From: Thiocystis violascens DSM 198
Lineage (GTDB): Bacteria > Pseudomonadota > Gammaproteobacteria > Chromatiales > Chromatiaceae
Assembly: GCF_000227745.2 (NCBI RefSeq)
Contig: NC_018012.1
Span: 3,031,501 to 3,095,500 of the forward strand
Reading direction: 5' to 3'
Length of the DNA stretch: 64,000 nt
Shown here: positions 18,988 to 28,601 of the stretch, one piece after another
How the letters are laid out: each line of letters begins with the position of its first letter
Numbering within the stretch: position 1 is the first letter of the stretch
The notes under the pieces: generated by a model
Database searches by the model: none
Seen by the model: only the letters and a program-made list of their open reading frames with translations
Told to the model about the DNA's origin: nothing
Program-made: the position numbers and the translations under genes

Positions 18988-20082
18988 TTAGTTTAGCGCA
19001 TGGGCAAAGCAAGTGGCGATCAGCACCCGGAGCGCCTCTTCCTGGCGCTCGATCTCCGCGACCAGGGCGAATTGGATGCGTGCCTTGCGCAGATTCTGGC
19101 CCGGTTCATCGATCCGAAAATAACGGTCGCCTTCCAGATGGTCGGTCAGGAAGCGCAGACCCAGTTCAAAGGGCATCAGACGGATCGCGTCATAGAGCAG
19201 ATCGATATCGGCCTGGGCGAGAACGCCGCGGGTTTCATTGGCGTAGCCAGCGAGGATGCCCGCGCAAAGCGTCATATCGAACCGCACTCCGGCGGGATCC
19301 CGCGTTCCCTCGCCGCCGCGGTTGCAGCAGGAGCGCAGACAGTCGCCCAGATCATGTTGGATCAGACCCGGCTGGACGGTATCGAGATCGATCAGTGCCA
19401 GCGCATGCCCGCCGTCGCGCGCAAACAGGATGTTGTCGAGCTTGGGATCGCCGTGCGTGACCCTGAGCGGGATCGCCCCGGACGCTTGCGCCGCCTCCAG
19501 CACGTCCGCCAGCCCCCGCCGTTCAAGGACAAAATCGAGACAGTCGCGAATCGCCTGTCCTTCTTGCCTCGCCTCCTGCCCGGCGACGGCCAAAAAACGC
19601 GTCAGATACTCCGGGGTGGCATGGAAGCCCGGCAGGGAAAGCGCGAGCCGCTCGCTGTGCAGCGATGCGGCCAGGCGATGGAAACGCCCGAGCACGGCGC
19701 CGACCTCGCGTGCCTGGGCGTCATGCTCGATGCGCGTCAGGGTCACGGCATTCGGGATGAATTCCATCAACCGCCAGATGGCGCCATCCGCGTCGCGGAG
19801 AAAATCCCCCCCCTCGCGGGTCGCGATCAGGGACGGCAGGCGCAGCCCCGTATCGGCCCGTTCGGCCAGATGCGCGCCGAGGACGCGCAGGTTGGCCATG
19901 ATCCGCTCGGGGGCGGGAAAGACCGCGCCGTTGATGCGCTGGAGCACGTAACGCTGGCCGCCCGCGTCCAGACTGAAGGTGTCGTTGATCAGCCCCCGCC
20001 CCAGCGGCTCGATGGCGCCGAGCGGATGGGCGATGGCGAACCGGGCGGCGATCTCGTGGCAGTGGGGCGGTTGCTGGCGCAT
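18988..20082 (-). CDS. APH/choline kinase-fold phosphotransferase (NahK/homoserine kinase-like)
   Basis: About 364 residues from the ATG at 20082; the frame is open to 20211 and the start is not certain. The phosphotransferase motifs are clear: catalytic HGDPKLDNILF and metal-binding ALIDLDTVQPG. These fit the enzyme group that includes N-acetylhexosamine 1-kinase. With the sugar-nucleotide and lipid-carrier genes downstream in the same direction, a role in sugar activation is plausible but inferred. Confidence 0.72.
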   Translation of the reverse strand: MRQQPPHCHEIAARFAIAHPLGAIEPLGRGLINDTFSLDAGGQRYVLQRINGAVFPAPERIMANLRVLGAHLAERADTGLRLPSLIATREGGDFLRDADGAIWRLMEFIPNAVTLTRIEHDAQAREVGAVLGRFHRLAASLHSERLALSLPGFHATPEYLTRFLAVAGQEARQEGQAIRDCLDFVLERRGLADVLEAAQASGAIPLRVTHGDPKLDNILFARDGGHALALIDLDTVQPGLIQHDLGDCLRSCCNRGGEGTRDPAGVRFDMTLCAGILAGYANETRGVLAQADIDLLYDAIRLMPFELGLRFLTDHLEGDRYFRIDEPGQNLRKARIQFALVAEIERQEEALRVLIATCFAHALN

Positions 20083-20240
20083 GCGGCTAAACGACTGGCC
20101 GAGCGGGGTGATTGGCAAGGATCGATTGATGATCAAGGCAATTTCCGGCCCATGCGAATTGACCGGAAGGTCTCTCGCGAGCGCTCGCCACTGACCTCCG
20201 GTCGGCAACACGGACAGTTAGGTCTTTCACGGAAATCACT

Positions 20241-22091
20241 TTAAGCCCCGTCGGTCATGCGATGCCATTCCGGAACCAGCGCCCCAAAAGCCGCGAGCAT
20301 GTCGACGGCGTTGGCGGTCTCGGCGGCGCGCTGGAGCGACGCAAGTTCCTGGCCGATCTCCGCGCGGTTCAGTTCGGTGCCGCGCCGCGCCACCCGGATC
20401 TTGGGGTGTCGCGTTGCAACGAGTTCTTCGGAGGCATAAAACAGCTCCTCGTAGAGCTTTTCGCCCGGACGCAGACCGACATAGTCGATGGCAATCCCCT
20501 CGCCCGGTTCATGTCCGGACAGGCGAATCATCTGCTCGGCAAGATAGCGGATCTTAATGGGCTCGCCCATGTCGAGGACAAAGATTTCTCCGCCGTCGCC
20601 GATCGTGGCGGCCTGCATGATGAGCTGACAGGCCTCGGGAATGGTCATGAAAAACCGCTCGATGTCCGGATGGGTGACGGTGACCGGGCCGCCGCGCGCG
20701 ATCTGACGCTGAAACAGGGGCACCACGCTGCCCGCCGATCCCAGCACATTGCCGAAACGCACGGTGATGAAGCGGCACGCGGACTGGCCGTCCAACATCT
20801 GACAGATCGATTCGGCGATGCGCTTGGTCGCGCCCATCACATTCGACGGATTCACCGCCTTGTCGGTGGAGATCAGGACGAAGCGCTCGCAGCCGCTGGC
20901 CGCCGCCGCCTCGGCGACGATGCGCGTGCCAATGACATTGTTGCGGACCGCCGCGCGGAGCTGGTTTTCAAGCAGTGGGACATGCTTGTAGGCGGCGGCG
21001 TGAAAGACGATTCCAGGACGTTCGTCCCGAAACAGCGCCGCGACCGCGCGCGCGTCGGCGACATCCAGCAGATGGCGCGAAAAACGCAGTGTCGGATAGG
21101 TCTCCAGCAACTCCATCTCGATGCGGTAGAGATTGAATTCGCTGTGATCGATGAGGATCAAGCGGGCCGGTCCGGCGCCGGCAATCTGGCGGACCAGTTC
21201 GGAGCCGATGGATCCGCCGGCCCCGGTGATCAGGATATCGCGACCCGCGAGCCCGTCGTGGATCGCGCTCCAGTCGAGTTGGATCGGTTCGCGTCCGAGC
21301 AGATCCTCGATCGACACCGGCCGCAATTGACTGAGATTGACCTGACCCGACATCAGGCTGCGCAGTTCGGGGACGGTTCGGAATGCCACGCCGGCGTGTT
21401 CGCAAAGCTCGACCAGCCGTCGCATCTCGCGCGCCGTCGCGCTCGGAATGGCCAGCATCAGGAGGTCGATCCCCAGGCGCTCGACGAGTTCGGGGATGGA
21501 CTCGGTCGGTCCCAGCACGGGGACGCCATGGACCTCGGCGCCCTGGCGGCGCAGCTTGTCGTCGACGAAGCCGAGCGGAAAATAGGCGCGATGCGGATCG
21601 CGGAGCATGTCGCGGGCGAGCATCTCGCCGGCGCGTCCGGCCCCGACGATCAGCACCCGCTGGCCGGACGACAGATTGAGTCGATGATCCTTGAGCCAGC
21701 GATAGATCAAGCGTGGCCCCGCCAAGAGCAGGAGTTGCAGCCCGAGATAGAGCACCGGGACCGAGCGCGGGACCAGGGCCGAGCGGTTGACGATGAACAG
21801 CAGGACGACGATCGCCGCGGTTCCGGCGAGTACCGCCTTGGTGATCCGCACCAGGTCCGGGACGGACGCAAAGCGCCAGACGCCGCGATACAGACCGAAG
21901 AGCCAATAGATCGTGCCCTGGATCAGGATGACCCAGGGCAGCGACTGCAGCGCGCTGGCGACGAAATCCGGCGGAATCCGATCAAGATTGAAGCGCAGCC
22001 AATAGGCCAGCAGCCAGCTTGCCGGGATGGTCAGCAGATCATGGGCAAAGGCTGCGGTACGTGACCGCAACCGGTCGATCATCGGATTCAT
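20241..22091 (-). CDS. Membrane NDP-sugar 4,6-dehydratase/epimerase (PglF/WbpM/CapD type)
   Basis: 616 residues. Four membrane helices in the first 110 residues, a CoA-binding-like Rossmann region (VLIVGAGRAGEM), then the extended SDR domain with GAGGSIGSELVRQ. The catalytic segment is STDKAVNPSNVMGATKR, typical of UDP-GlcNAc 4,6-dehydratases of this group. It makes a 4-keto-6-deoxy sugar for surface polysaccharide or glycan. The ATG overlaps the stop of the upstream WecA-like gene by 4 bp. Confidence 0.9.
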   Translation of the reverse strand: MNPMIDRLRSRTAAFAHDLLTIPASWLLAYWLRFNLDRIPPDFVASALQSLPWVILIQGTIYWLFGLYRGVWRFASVPDLVRITKAVLAGTAAIVVLLFIVNRSALVPRSVPVLYLGLQLLLLAGPRLIYRWLKDHRLNLSSGQRVLIVGAGRAGEMLARDMLRDPHRAYFPLGFVDDKLRRQGAEVHGVPVLGPTESIPELVERLGIDLLMLAIPSATAREMRRLVELCEHAGVAFRTVPELRSLMSGQVNLSQLRPVSIEDLLGREPIQLDWSAIHDGLAGRDILITGAGGSIGSELVRQIAGAGPARLILIDHSEFNLYRIEMELLETYPTLRFSRHLLDVADARAVAALFRDERPGIVFHAAAYKHVPLLENQLRAAVRNNVIGTRIVAEAAAASGCERFVLISTDKAVNPSNVMGATKRIAESICQMLDGQSACRFITVRFGNVLGSAGSVVPLFQRQIARGGPVTVTHPDIERFFMTIPEACQLIMQAATIGDGGEIFVLDMGEPIKIRYLAEQMIRLSGHEPGEGIAIDYVGLRPGEKLYEELFYASEELVATRHPKIRVARRGTELNRAEIGQELASLQRAAETANAVDMLAAFGALVPEWHRMTDGA

Positions 22092-23203
22092 GGGCGATTC
22101 GGTGTCGACCTTGGGTTGTGCTGCGTCGAGTCACTGGAACGGTGCGAAGTCACAGCGCTTGCACTGAGTGGAGTCGAAGTGCGTTCGATCAGGGCGATTT
22201 TGATGTGAATCAAGACATAGATCGCCGCCCAGGCCGCGAGCAGCAGCCATTGCTCGTGCGTGGCGAGTCGTGGCGATGCCACCGCGCAGGCGGCGGCGGC
22301 CGCCATCAGGACATAGGCGCGCAGCAACGTCTTGCGATGCCCCCAGCCGGCAAGCACCAGTCGCTGATAGTGATGGGAGCGGTGCGGCTCCCAGATCCGT
22401 TCGCGCCGGATCAGTCTGGTCAGCAGCGTCCAGGTGGCATCGACGATGAAGGGCGAGAAGGCAAGCCAGGCGGTCCAGATTGGGAAGAGACCGAGTTGGA
22501 CGCCCCAGAGCGAGAGTCCCGCGGCCAGGATGCCGAGGCTTGAGGAGCCCGCGTCGCCAAGAAAGATGCGAGCCGGTGGGTAGTTCCCGCTCAGAAACCC
22601 CGCGGCTGCCGCGACGATACAGGTGGCGACGAGACCGAACAGCGGCTCGCCGCCCGACCAGCCCAGAATTGCCAGTGCCGCGAAACCGAAGACCGCCATG
22701 CCGCTGGCGAAACCATCCATGCCGTCCATGAAGTTATAGAGATTGATCATCCAGACGCTGTAGAGGATGGTCAAACCCCCTCCCACGAGGGTCGGCAGGG
22801 CCAGCGCGACGCCAGGCAGATCGAGCACCGACCACTGAAAACCGCCAACGATCAACAGGAGCGCGGACAGGAAGTGGGCGAACAACCGCATCCAGGGCGA
22901 GACGTCGCCAAGGTCATCGAAAAAGGAGACGGTGGCCACGAGCGCCAGAGCCCCGAACAGCCAGACGAACTCCGGCGCGGACACGCCCAGTCCCGCCAGG
23001 ATGAGCAGCGGACCGAGCAAACCCGACAAGACCGCGAGACCGCCAGTACGAGGCACCGGGGTCCGATGGAGCGAGCGGGCATTCGGAACATCCATCGGCC
23101 CTCTGCCAGCCGTCGCGTTTGCAATCAGCCAACGCGTAGCGAGCAGACTCAAGAACAGGGACGCGACCGGCAATGCCGCGAGAATCGGCGATTCAGGGTT
23201 CAT
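22088..23203 (-). CDS. Undecaprenyl-phosphate sugar-1-phosphate transferase (WecA/MraY family)
   Basis: 371 residues, about ten membrane helices. Motifs of the polyprenyl-phosphate transferase family are present: SFFDDLGD, NLYNFMDGMDG and RIFLGDAGSSSLG. It attaches a sugar phosphate to the lipid carrier at the inner face of the membrane, starting a surface polysaccharide. Start ATG 23203 has AGGA seven bases upstream; a TTG codon directly before it is not needed. Coupled to the dehydratase downstream. Confidence 0.9.
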   Translation of the reverse strand: MNPESPILAALPVASLFLSLLATRWLIANATAGRGPMDVPNARSLHRTPVPRTGGLAVLSGLLGPLLILAGLGVSAPEFVWLFGALALVATVSFFDDLGDVSPWMRLFAHFLSALLLIVGGFQWSVLDLPGVALALPTLVGGGLTILYSVWMINLYNFMDGMDGFASGMAVFGFAALAILGWSGGEPLFGLVATCIVAAAAGFLSGNYPPARIFLGDAGSSSLGILAAGLSLWGVQLGLFPIWTAWLAFSPFIVDATWTLLTRLIRRERIWEPHRSHHYQRLVLAGWGHRKTLLRAYVLMAAAAACAVASPRLATHEQWLLLAAWAAIYVLIHIKIALIERTSTPLSASAVTSHRSSDSTQHNPRSTPNRP

Positions 23204-23254
23204 CAATCTGTCCTGCGCGAACCGCCCAGGACGACTCGCCCTGACCGACTTGTC

Positions 23255-23532
23255 CTAAGAAACTATCCACTTACAATTTCCCGATTTTGCCCGACAGAAT
23301 GATTTCCGGAAAAGATTTCCCGATTTTCCGTTCGTCCTGAGTCCTTCGGCTTCGCTCAGGACAGGCTTGCCGAAGGGTCGAGGATGATCGGAAAATCGCG
23401 CTCCGATGTTGACCTTGAATCCGTTCATGGTTCGACCCTTCGACGGGCTCAGGACTCACCACGAACGGATTCAAGGTCGCCAAGCACAGAGTACAGTTCA
23501 AATCGGGAAACAGTTAATGGACAGTTTCTAAG
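23255..23532. mobile_element. MITE-like composite repeat, copy 1 (about 278 bp)
   Basis: The ends are inverted repeats of about 33 bp: left CTAAGAAACTATCCACTTAC and right, read on the other strand, CTTAGAAACTGTCCATTAAC, both followed by TTTCCCGATTT. Inside are two nested palindromes of the TTCGTCCTGAGC.../CCGTTCGTGG families. A second, oppositely oriented copy is at 48397-48603. No coding capacity, so it would need a transposase in trans. The right end contains the stop codon of the yajL-like gene. Confidence 0.8.
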
Positions 23533-24082
23533 TGGCTCTGACCAGCGCGCGTTCCACTTGATCGCGCCGCTCGCGGCCCCGTAGCAACTCGATCAAGCGC
23601 AGCGCGAAATCCATGGCGGTGCCCGGCCCGCGACTCGTCACGATCAGCCCGTCCACCACCACGGGGCGGTCGACGAAATTCACCCGCGGATACTCGGCCG
23701 CGTTCACCGATCCAGGATAGCTGGTCGCCGTTTTCTCATCGAGCAGCCCGGCGCGCGCCAGAACCTGGGGCGCGGCGCAGATCGCGGCCGCATACCGTCC
23801 GGCGGACCGCTGACGCCGCAGCATGGCAAGCAATCGTTGATCGGCTTCCAGATGCTTGGCTCCAGGCAGTCCGCCAGGCAGCACGATCATCTCGAAATCC
23901 TCGTCCAGTACGGCGTCCAGCGCGGTATCGGCCAGCAACACCGTGCCTCGGCTCGCGGTGACGGGGCCGTCATGCAGACTGGCGGTGACCACGTCGATCT
24001 CGGCTCGACGCAAGAGATCGACGATGGTCACGGCTTCCAACTCTTCGCAACCTTGCGCGAGGGGAACGAGTACCCTGGGCAT
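23528..24082 (-). CDS. yajL: DJ-1/PfpI family protein (YajL-like)
   Basis: 184 residues. Conserved features are the Glu of GCEELEAV and the nucleophile-elbow Cys in AAICAAPQVLA (usual form ICAAP). YajL is a stress-linked protein reported as a chaperone/deglycase. It is somewhat shorter than E. coli YajL (196). Its TAG stop at 23528-23530 lies inside the right inverted repeat of MITE copy 1, so the last residues may have been set by that insertion. It lies 20 bp downstream of ctpA. Confidence 0.85.
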   Translation of the reverse strand: MPRVLVPLAQGCEELEAVTIVDLLRRAEIDVVTASLHDGPVTASRGTVLLADTALDAVLDEDFEMIVLPGGLPGAKHLEADQRLLAMLRRQRSAGRYAAAICAAPQVLARAGLLDEKTATSYPGSVNAAEYPRVNFVDRPVVVDGLIVTSRGPGTAMDFALRLIELLRGRERRDQVERALVRAT

Positions 24083-24102
24083 GATCTTTCTCCGGCAAAG
24101 GT

Positions 24103-25425
24103 TTATTTGCTGGCTGGGCGGCCAAGAATATTCAATCCCTTGAGCACATTGAGCGCCTCGGCCAATTGATAGTCCTCGGCGATCAGCGGCGCGTTGGCGG
24201 CATTTTCTTTCGAGTCGGGCTTCGGCGTTTCCTGACCGAGATGGCGCACCAGATCCGCTTCTTTCAGCGCGCTCATGTCCTGATCGGTCAGCGGTTTGAA
24301 TTCGCCGCGTTCGAGCGTGATGTCCGGGGTGATGCCCTGGGCCTGAATCGAGCGCCCCGACGGGGTGTAATAACGCGCGGTCGTCAATTTGAGCGCGGTG
24401 GCGTCATCGATCGGAACGATCGTTTGGACCGAACCCTTGCCGAAGGTTTGGGTGCCCATGACGATGGCGCGCTTGTGATCCTGCAAGGCGCCGGCGACGA
24501 TCTCGGAGGCCGATGCGCTGCCGCCGTTGACGAGCACGACGATCGGGGCGCCCGCCAGGACATCGTCGGGGCCGGCCTTGAACTGCAATTTGCTGTCCTT
24601 GACCCGTCCTTGCGTGTAGACGATCAGGCCGCCAGTCAAAAAGGCATCGCTGACACCCACCGCGCCGTTCAGGACTCCGCCGGGATTGTTCCGCAGATCC
24701 AGCACCAGGCCCTTTAACGCGCCGCCGCTCGCGAGCTTCAGTTCCTCGATGGCCTTGAGCATGTCATCGGTCGTCGGCCCCTGGAAATTCGAGAGCCGGA
24801 CATACCCATAGCCTGGCTCCAGGATGCGGCTTTTGACGCTCTCGACCTGGATGACCGCGCGTTCGATGGTCAACTCGAAAGGTTTTTGATCGGTGCCGCG
24901 CATCACCGTGAGCTGGATTTTGGTTCCCGGCTCGCCGCGCATCATTTTGACCGCGTCGTTCAGACTCAAGCCTTTCACGGGCTTGTCGTCGATCCGGATG
25001 ATCATGTCGCCCGACTGTACGCCAGCGCGCTGGGCCGGCGTGTCGTCAATGGGGGCAATCACCTTGACGAAGCCGTCCTCCATGCCGACCTCGATGCCCA
25101 GGCCGCCGAATTCTCCGCTGGTGCCGACCTTCAGGTCGCGATATTCCTCTGTGTCAAGGTAGGCGGAGTGGGGGTCGAGTCCGGCCAGCATGCCGCGGAT
25201 CGCATTTTCGATCAGGGATTTGTCCTGAGCCTCTTCGACATAGTCCTCTTTGATCCGTCCGAAGACATCGGCAAATGTCCGCAATTCATCGAGCGGGAGG
25301 CTTTGCGCCTGGTCTTTAACCGGAGCGGCGACGGGCGCCTCGGCATGGGCAATCCCGTCTTGACGGGCCGCCACACAGACAAGGAACCCAATGCTAAACA
25401 GCAATGCAAACCGAGGGCGCATCAT
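24103..25425 (-). CDS. ctpA: Carboxy-terminal processing protease (S41 family)
   Basis: 440 residues with an N-terminal signal peptide (ending near AHAEA), a PDZ domain (about residues 90-170, GLGIEVGMEDG and GVQSGDMIIRIDD) and an S41 catalytic core. The Ser-Lys dyad lies in GGSASASEI and FGKGSVQ. It cleaves C-termini of periplasmic proteins. Start ATG 25425 or the adjacent 25422. Order envC-ctpA is conserved in many gammaproteobacteria. Confidence 0.93.
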   Translation of the reverse strand: MMRPRFALLFSIGFLVCVAARQDGIAHAEAPVAAPVKDQAQSLPLDELRTFADVFGRIKEDYVEEAQDKSLIENAIRGMLAGLDPHSAYLDTEEYRDLKVGTSGEFGGLGIEVGMEDGFVKVIAPIDDTPAQRAGVQSGDMIIRIDDKPVKGLSLNDAVKMMRGEPGTKIQLTVMRGTDQKPFELTIERAVIQVESVKSRILEPGYGYVRLSNFQGPTTDDMLKAIEELKLASGGALKGLVLDLRNNPGGVLNGAVGVSDAFLTGGLIVYTQGRVKDSKLQFKAGPDDVLAGAPIVVLVNGGSASASEIVAGALQDHKRAIVMGTQTFGKGSVQTIVPIDDATALKLTTARYYTPSGRSIQAQGITPDITLERGEFKPLTDQDMSALKEADLVRHLGQETPKPDSKENAANAPLIAEDYQLAEALNVLKGLNILGRPASK

Positions 25426-25637
25426 GGTGATGATTCAATCAATAGTTGGTTTGAGACTGCGTGCCGTTCGTCGGGACAGGCACACTTCGTTGGAATCGCC
25501 GGAGAATTGGGAAACCGCGTCGGTGGGCGACGCTTGCTGGCACGATCCAGTCCAGCGCATCCAGGCACAAAACGGCGCATGTTAATCTGGACGCGGTTTC
25601 GATGCGACAACCTTAGCATCGCATGTTTGTTCGCGCT

Positions 25638-26975
25638 TCACAAAGCGGGGGAGCGCTGAATCTCGCCTTCGATAGCGATCGCGCGCGCCGCCGCCATGCC
25701 TCCCTGCCGACCCGATCCGCCGCACCAGGCGACGGGATCCTGCGGCTGTCCGTTATGTCGAATCGCGAAATAGAGTACCGGCTTGTCGCGTCCTCCGCTG
25801 TTCCCGCTGAGGGCAATCTCCTCGCCGGTCGCGACCCACTCGCCAAGCTCTCGCAGCAGGGTTTGGTTATGGCCGTACAGCGTCATGAAGCCGTCGCCAT
25901 GATCGATCACCAGGAGCATCCCAAAGCCGCGCAGCCAATCGGCATAGACGATTCGCCCGTCGTTCACCGCCCGCACCTCCTCGCCCTCCCGTGCCGCCAG
26001 CAACACGCCATCCCAACGCAACTCCGAGTCTTCCTTGGGCGCCCCGAAACTCGCCAGGATGCGACCCTCCAGGATTGGCCAGGCGAGTTCGCCCTTGCGC
26101 TCTCGAAACGGTGCTCGATGAATGCCTAGTTCAGCCCGAATTTGCGCCCGTTGGCGCAGGTGTTCAACCAGCAGTCGGAGCGATTCGGCGTCTTTTCGCA
26201 GAGTTTGCAGATTTTCCGCCCGGTTTGCGATGGTTTCCTCCAACTGCGCCAAAACGAGGGCGCGTTGTTGCTTTGCCTGCTCCAACCGCTGACGCGTCGC
26301 TTCCTGGCTCCTGGCCAGTTCGGCCAGCCGTTCGGCTTCCTGTTCGGCGTCGCGCGCCAGGTCGGCGAGACGTTCCGCGCGTTGCCGAACCGAGAGGATG
26401 CGCCTCACCCGCTCTCGATTGAAATAGGCGAAATACGACAGGACGCGACTTGCCTGGGTCGGATCTTCCTGATTGAGGAGCAGGCGCAAGCGATCCGCGC
26501 GCCCCATCACATAGGCGGTGCGCACCAGTTCGATCAGCAGATCCTGCTCCTTCCGCAAGGCTTGGCGCTCCTCCGCCTGACGTGCCCTGAGCGCCGTGGC
26601 AACGCGAGTTTGTTCCCTCACTAGGCGTTCGAGTTCGCGGTTGGCCAAACTGAGTTCGGCAACATTGCGCTCGCGCGCTTCCAGTTCGTCGATGAGCGCG
26701 AGCCGATCGGCCTTGCGCCCGATCAATTCCGCGCCGATCGCCGCGGCCCGTTCCTCGATGTCGAGTAACTCCTGGCTGCGTCTTTCGAGCGAGGGCTCGC
26801 GTTCGTCCTCGGCTTGCGCGAGGGAGAGTCCAGCCAGCAGGAGGCACGCGACGCAGAACGATCGGCGACCCTGGAGCCGTCGGGGAAAGCAGGCGGACGC
26901 CGTGCGGGCGGATACTTCGCGGACGCGATCGTCGCGGTGGTGCCAGGCATTTAACATCGGAGAGACCAGGATCAT
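25638..26975 (-). CDS. envC: Murein hydrolase activator EnvC-like (coiled coil plus degenerate LytM)
   Basis: 445 residues from the ATG at 26975 (26957 is an alternative). A basic N-terminus and hydrophobic signal ending near LSLAQA, then a long coiled coil (about residues 60-280), then a C-terminal M23/LytM-fold domain. The LytM domain is degenerate: RWDGVLL replaces HxGxD and YFAIRH replaces HxH. Such EnvC proteins do not cut peptidoglycan but activate amidases at the septum. gpmI, which usually lies just upstream, is absent. Confidence 0.88.
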   Translation of the reverse strand: MILVSPMLNAWHHRDDRVREVSARTASACFPRRLQGRRSFCVACLLLAGLSLAQAEDEREPSLERRSQELLDIEERAAAIGAELIGRKADRLALIDELEARERNVAELSLANRELERLVREQTRVATALRARQAEERQALRKEQDLLIELVRTAYVMGRADRLRLLLNQEDPTQASRVLSYFAYFNRERVRRILSVRQRAERLADLARDAEQEAERLAELARSQEATRQRLEQAKQQRALVLAQLEETIANRAENLQTLRKDAESLRLLVEHLRQRAQIRAELGIHRAPFRERKGELAWPILEGRILASFGAPKEDSELRWDGVLLAAREGEEVRAVNDGRIVYADWLRGFGMLLVIDHGDGFMTLYGHNQTLLRELGEWVATGEEIALSGNSGGRDKPVLYFAIRHNGQPQDPVAWCGGSGRQGGMAAARAIAIEGEIQRSPAL

Positions 26976-27081
26976 CAGAACCCGAACGGTCGCGAACCAG
27001 GTGTCGATGGCGCGAACGCTTCGCAGTCGGCAAGAAAAGAGTTTATTATTGTATGGTGATAAATTAATCAGATGCGATGCA

Positions 27082-27450
27082 ATGGCGACTAACCTGAGCC
27101 ATCCTCCCAGACCGATCTTGAACCTGCCGGAAAACGACCGGGAGGAGATGGATCTCTTCGCGGATGACGACGATATCGAACGTGCTTCCCGTTCGCTGAA
27201 AGCAATGTCTCATCCGCTGCGACTGAAGATCCTGTGCACGCTTGGCGATCGGGAGATCAGCGTCCAGGAAATCGTCGACCATGTCGGAACGTCCCAAAGC
27301 AATATCTCCCAGCATCTGGCCATTCTCCGCGACAAGGGCATCCTCGCCTCCCGCAAGGATGCCAATCGCGTCTACTACCGGGTCAGCGACGGACGCACGC
27401 TGCGTCTGATCGGGATGATGCGCGAGGTTTTCTGCCACCACGTCCGCTAA
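27082..27450 (+). CDS. ArsR/SmtB-family repressor with SqrR/BigR-type cysteine pair
   Basis: 122 residues. Winged helix with recognition helix TSQSNISQHLAILRDKGI and wing SRKDANRVYYR. Two Cys are seen: C52 in KILCTL and C118 in REVFCHH. Their spacing of 66 residues equals that of C41 and C107 in SqrR of Rhodobacter capsulatus, which sense persulfide; BigR and YgaV share this layout. Metal-site motifs of classic ArsR (ELCVCDL) are absent. An AT-rich stretch upstream (27042-27063) with TTTAT/ATAAA arms may be its operator. It precedes a rhodanese gene. Start ATG 27082 is chosen by position; no clear Shine-Dalgarno is seen. Confidence 0.85.
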   Translation: MATNLSHPPRPILNLPENDREEMDLFADDDDIERASRSLKAMSHPLRLKILCTLGDREISVQEIVDHVGTSQSNISQHLAILRDKGILASRKDANRVYYRVSDGRTLRLIGMMREVFCHHVR

Positions 27451-27628
27451 CGCCCGGCCGATCCCGAGATGACGCGCGCACGCGCGATCCTTATACTTCA
27501 AAACTTGCCTCAAGCCGATGACAGGGTGTGCGCGTACGCGAGATGCGTTCACGGATGCCGGTCAATCGCGCGACTCATTCGTCGCTTGCCTAAAGTGGCG
27601 CTACAACCCTACATGAGACAGCAGACCG

Positions 27629-28060
27629 ATGCCGTTATTAGACCAACTCGCCGAGTTCGTAGTGAATCACTGGTACCTGTTTTTGGCGTTGGCCGTGATT
27701 CTCGGGCTACTGACCCACAATATTCTGGTTGGCAGCAAAGGCAGCGTCGATCCCATGGAGGCCACAGAGATGATGAATCATCGGGATGCCGCGGTCATCG
27801 ACGTGCGGCCGGCGGCGGATTATGCCAAGGGACATATCATCAACGCCCTGAATATACCGATGAATGGGTTTAAAAATCAGATGGCAACCCTGGCAAAGTA
27901 TAAAGGAAAACCAATCATCGTCAGCTGTCGATCCGGATCGCAATCGTCCATGGCCTGCACCCAGCTCCGCAAGGAAGGTTTCGAGGAAGTGTACAATCTT
28001 CGAGGCGGTCTCATGGCCTGGGAGTCCGCAAGCCTGCCGCTGACCCGCAAAAAACGCTGA
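27629..28060 (+). CDS. yibN: Membrane-anchored rhodanese (YibN-like)
   Basis: 143 residues. One N-terminal membrane helix (about residues 13-34) and a single rhodanese domain. The active-site loop is SCRSGSQSS with the persulfide-carrying Cys. It should transfer sulfane sulfur near the membrane. In E. coli yibN-grxC-secB-gpsA are neighbours; here grxC is absent and secB follows after 58 bp. Confidence 0.92.
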   Translation: MPLLDQLAEFVVNHWYLFLALAVILGLLTHNILVGSKGSVDPMEATEMMNHRDAAVIDVRPAADYAKGHIINALNIPMNGFKNQMATLAKYKGKPIIVSCRSGSQSSMACTQLRKEGFEEVYNLRGGLMAWESASLPLTRKKR

Positions 28061-28118
28061 ATTTGGATTCGGTGTCGGCATCCGTTACCTTTGTTCCCAC
28101 TCTCATCAGGAATCCAGC

Positions 28119-28601
28119 ATGGCCGAACACGAGCAGCAACCGACAGAACGTCAATTCTCCGTTCAGCGCGTTTATGCGAAGGATGTGTCCTTCGAGGCGC
28201 CGAATGCGCCAGAGATTTTTCGGGGAGAATGGAAGCCGAAACACGATCTCAACCTCACGACCAAAATCAATCATCTCGACGAGCATCTTTACGAAGTGGT
28301 CCTCTCGGTGACGGTGTCCGCCATGGTGGGAGAGAAGACGGCCTTCATTGTCGAAGTCCAACAGGCCGGCATCTTTAGCCTCAATGGCTTTTCGGAGGCG
28401 GAGCTTGGCCCCATGCTGGGCGCCTATTGTCCGACGCTGCTCTTTCCTTATGCCCGCGAAGTGGTTTCCGACCTTGTCGTCAAGGGCAGTTTCCCGCAGC
28501 TCGTCCTTCAGCACGTCAATTTCGATGCGCTCTTTGCCCAACATCAACAGCAGGCACTGGAGCAGTCCCAAGCCGGCGGCGTCACGCCGAGCCAACATTG
28601 A
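28119..28601 (+). CDS. secB: Protein-export chaperone SecB
   Basis: 160 residues, typical of SecB. It holds precursor proteins unfolded and delivers them to SecA. The core is recognised from [24 protein letters not shown] and APNAP-like and [15 protein letters not shown] segments. AGGA lies six bases before the ATG. The stop overlaps the TTG start of gpsA. Confidence 0.96.
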   Translation: MAEHEQQPTERQFSVQRVYAKDVSFEAPNAPEIFRGEWKPKHDLNLTTKINHLDEHLYEVVLSVTVSAMVGEKTAFIVEVQQAGIFSLNGFSEAELGPMLGAYCPTLLFPYAREVVSDLVVKGSFPQLVLQHVNFDALFAQHQQQALEQSQAGGVTPSQH

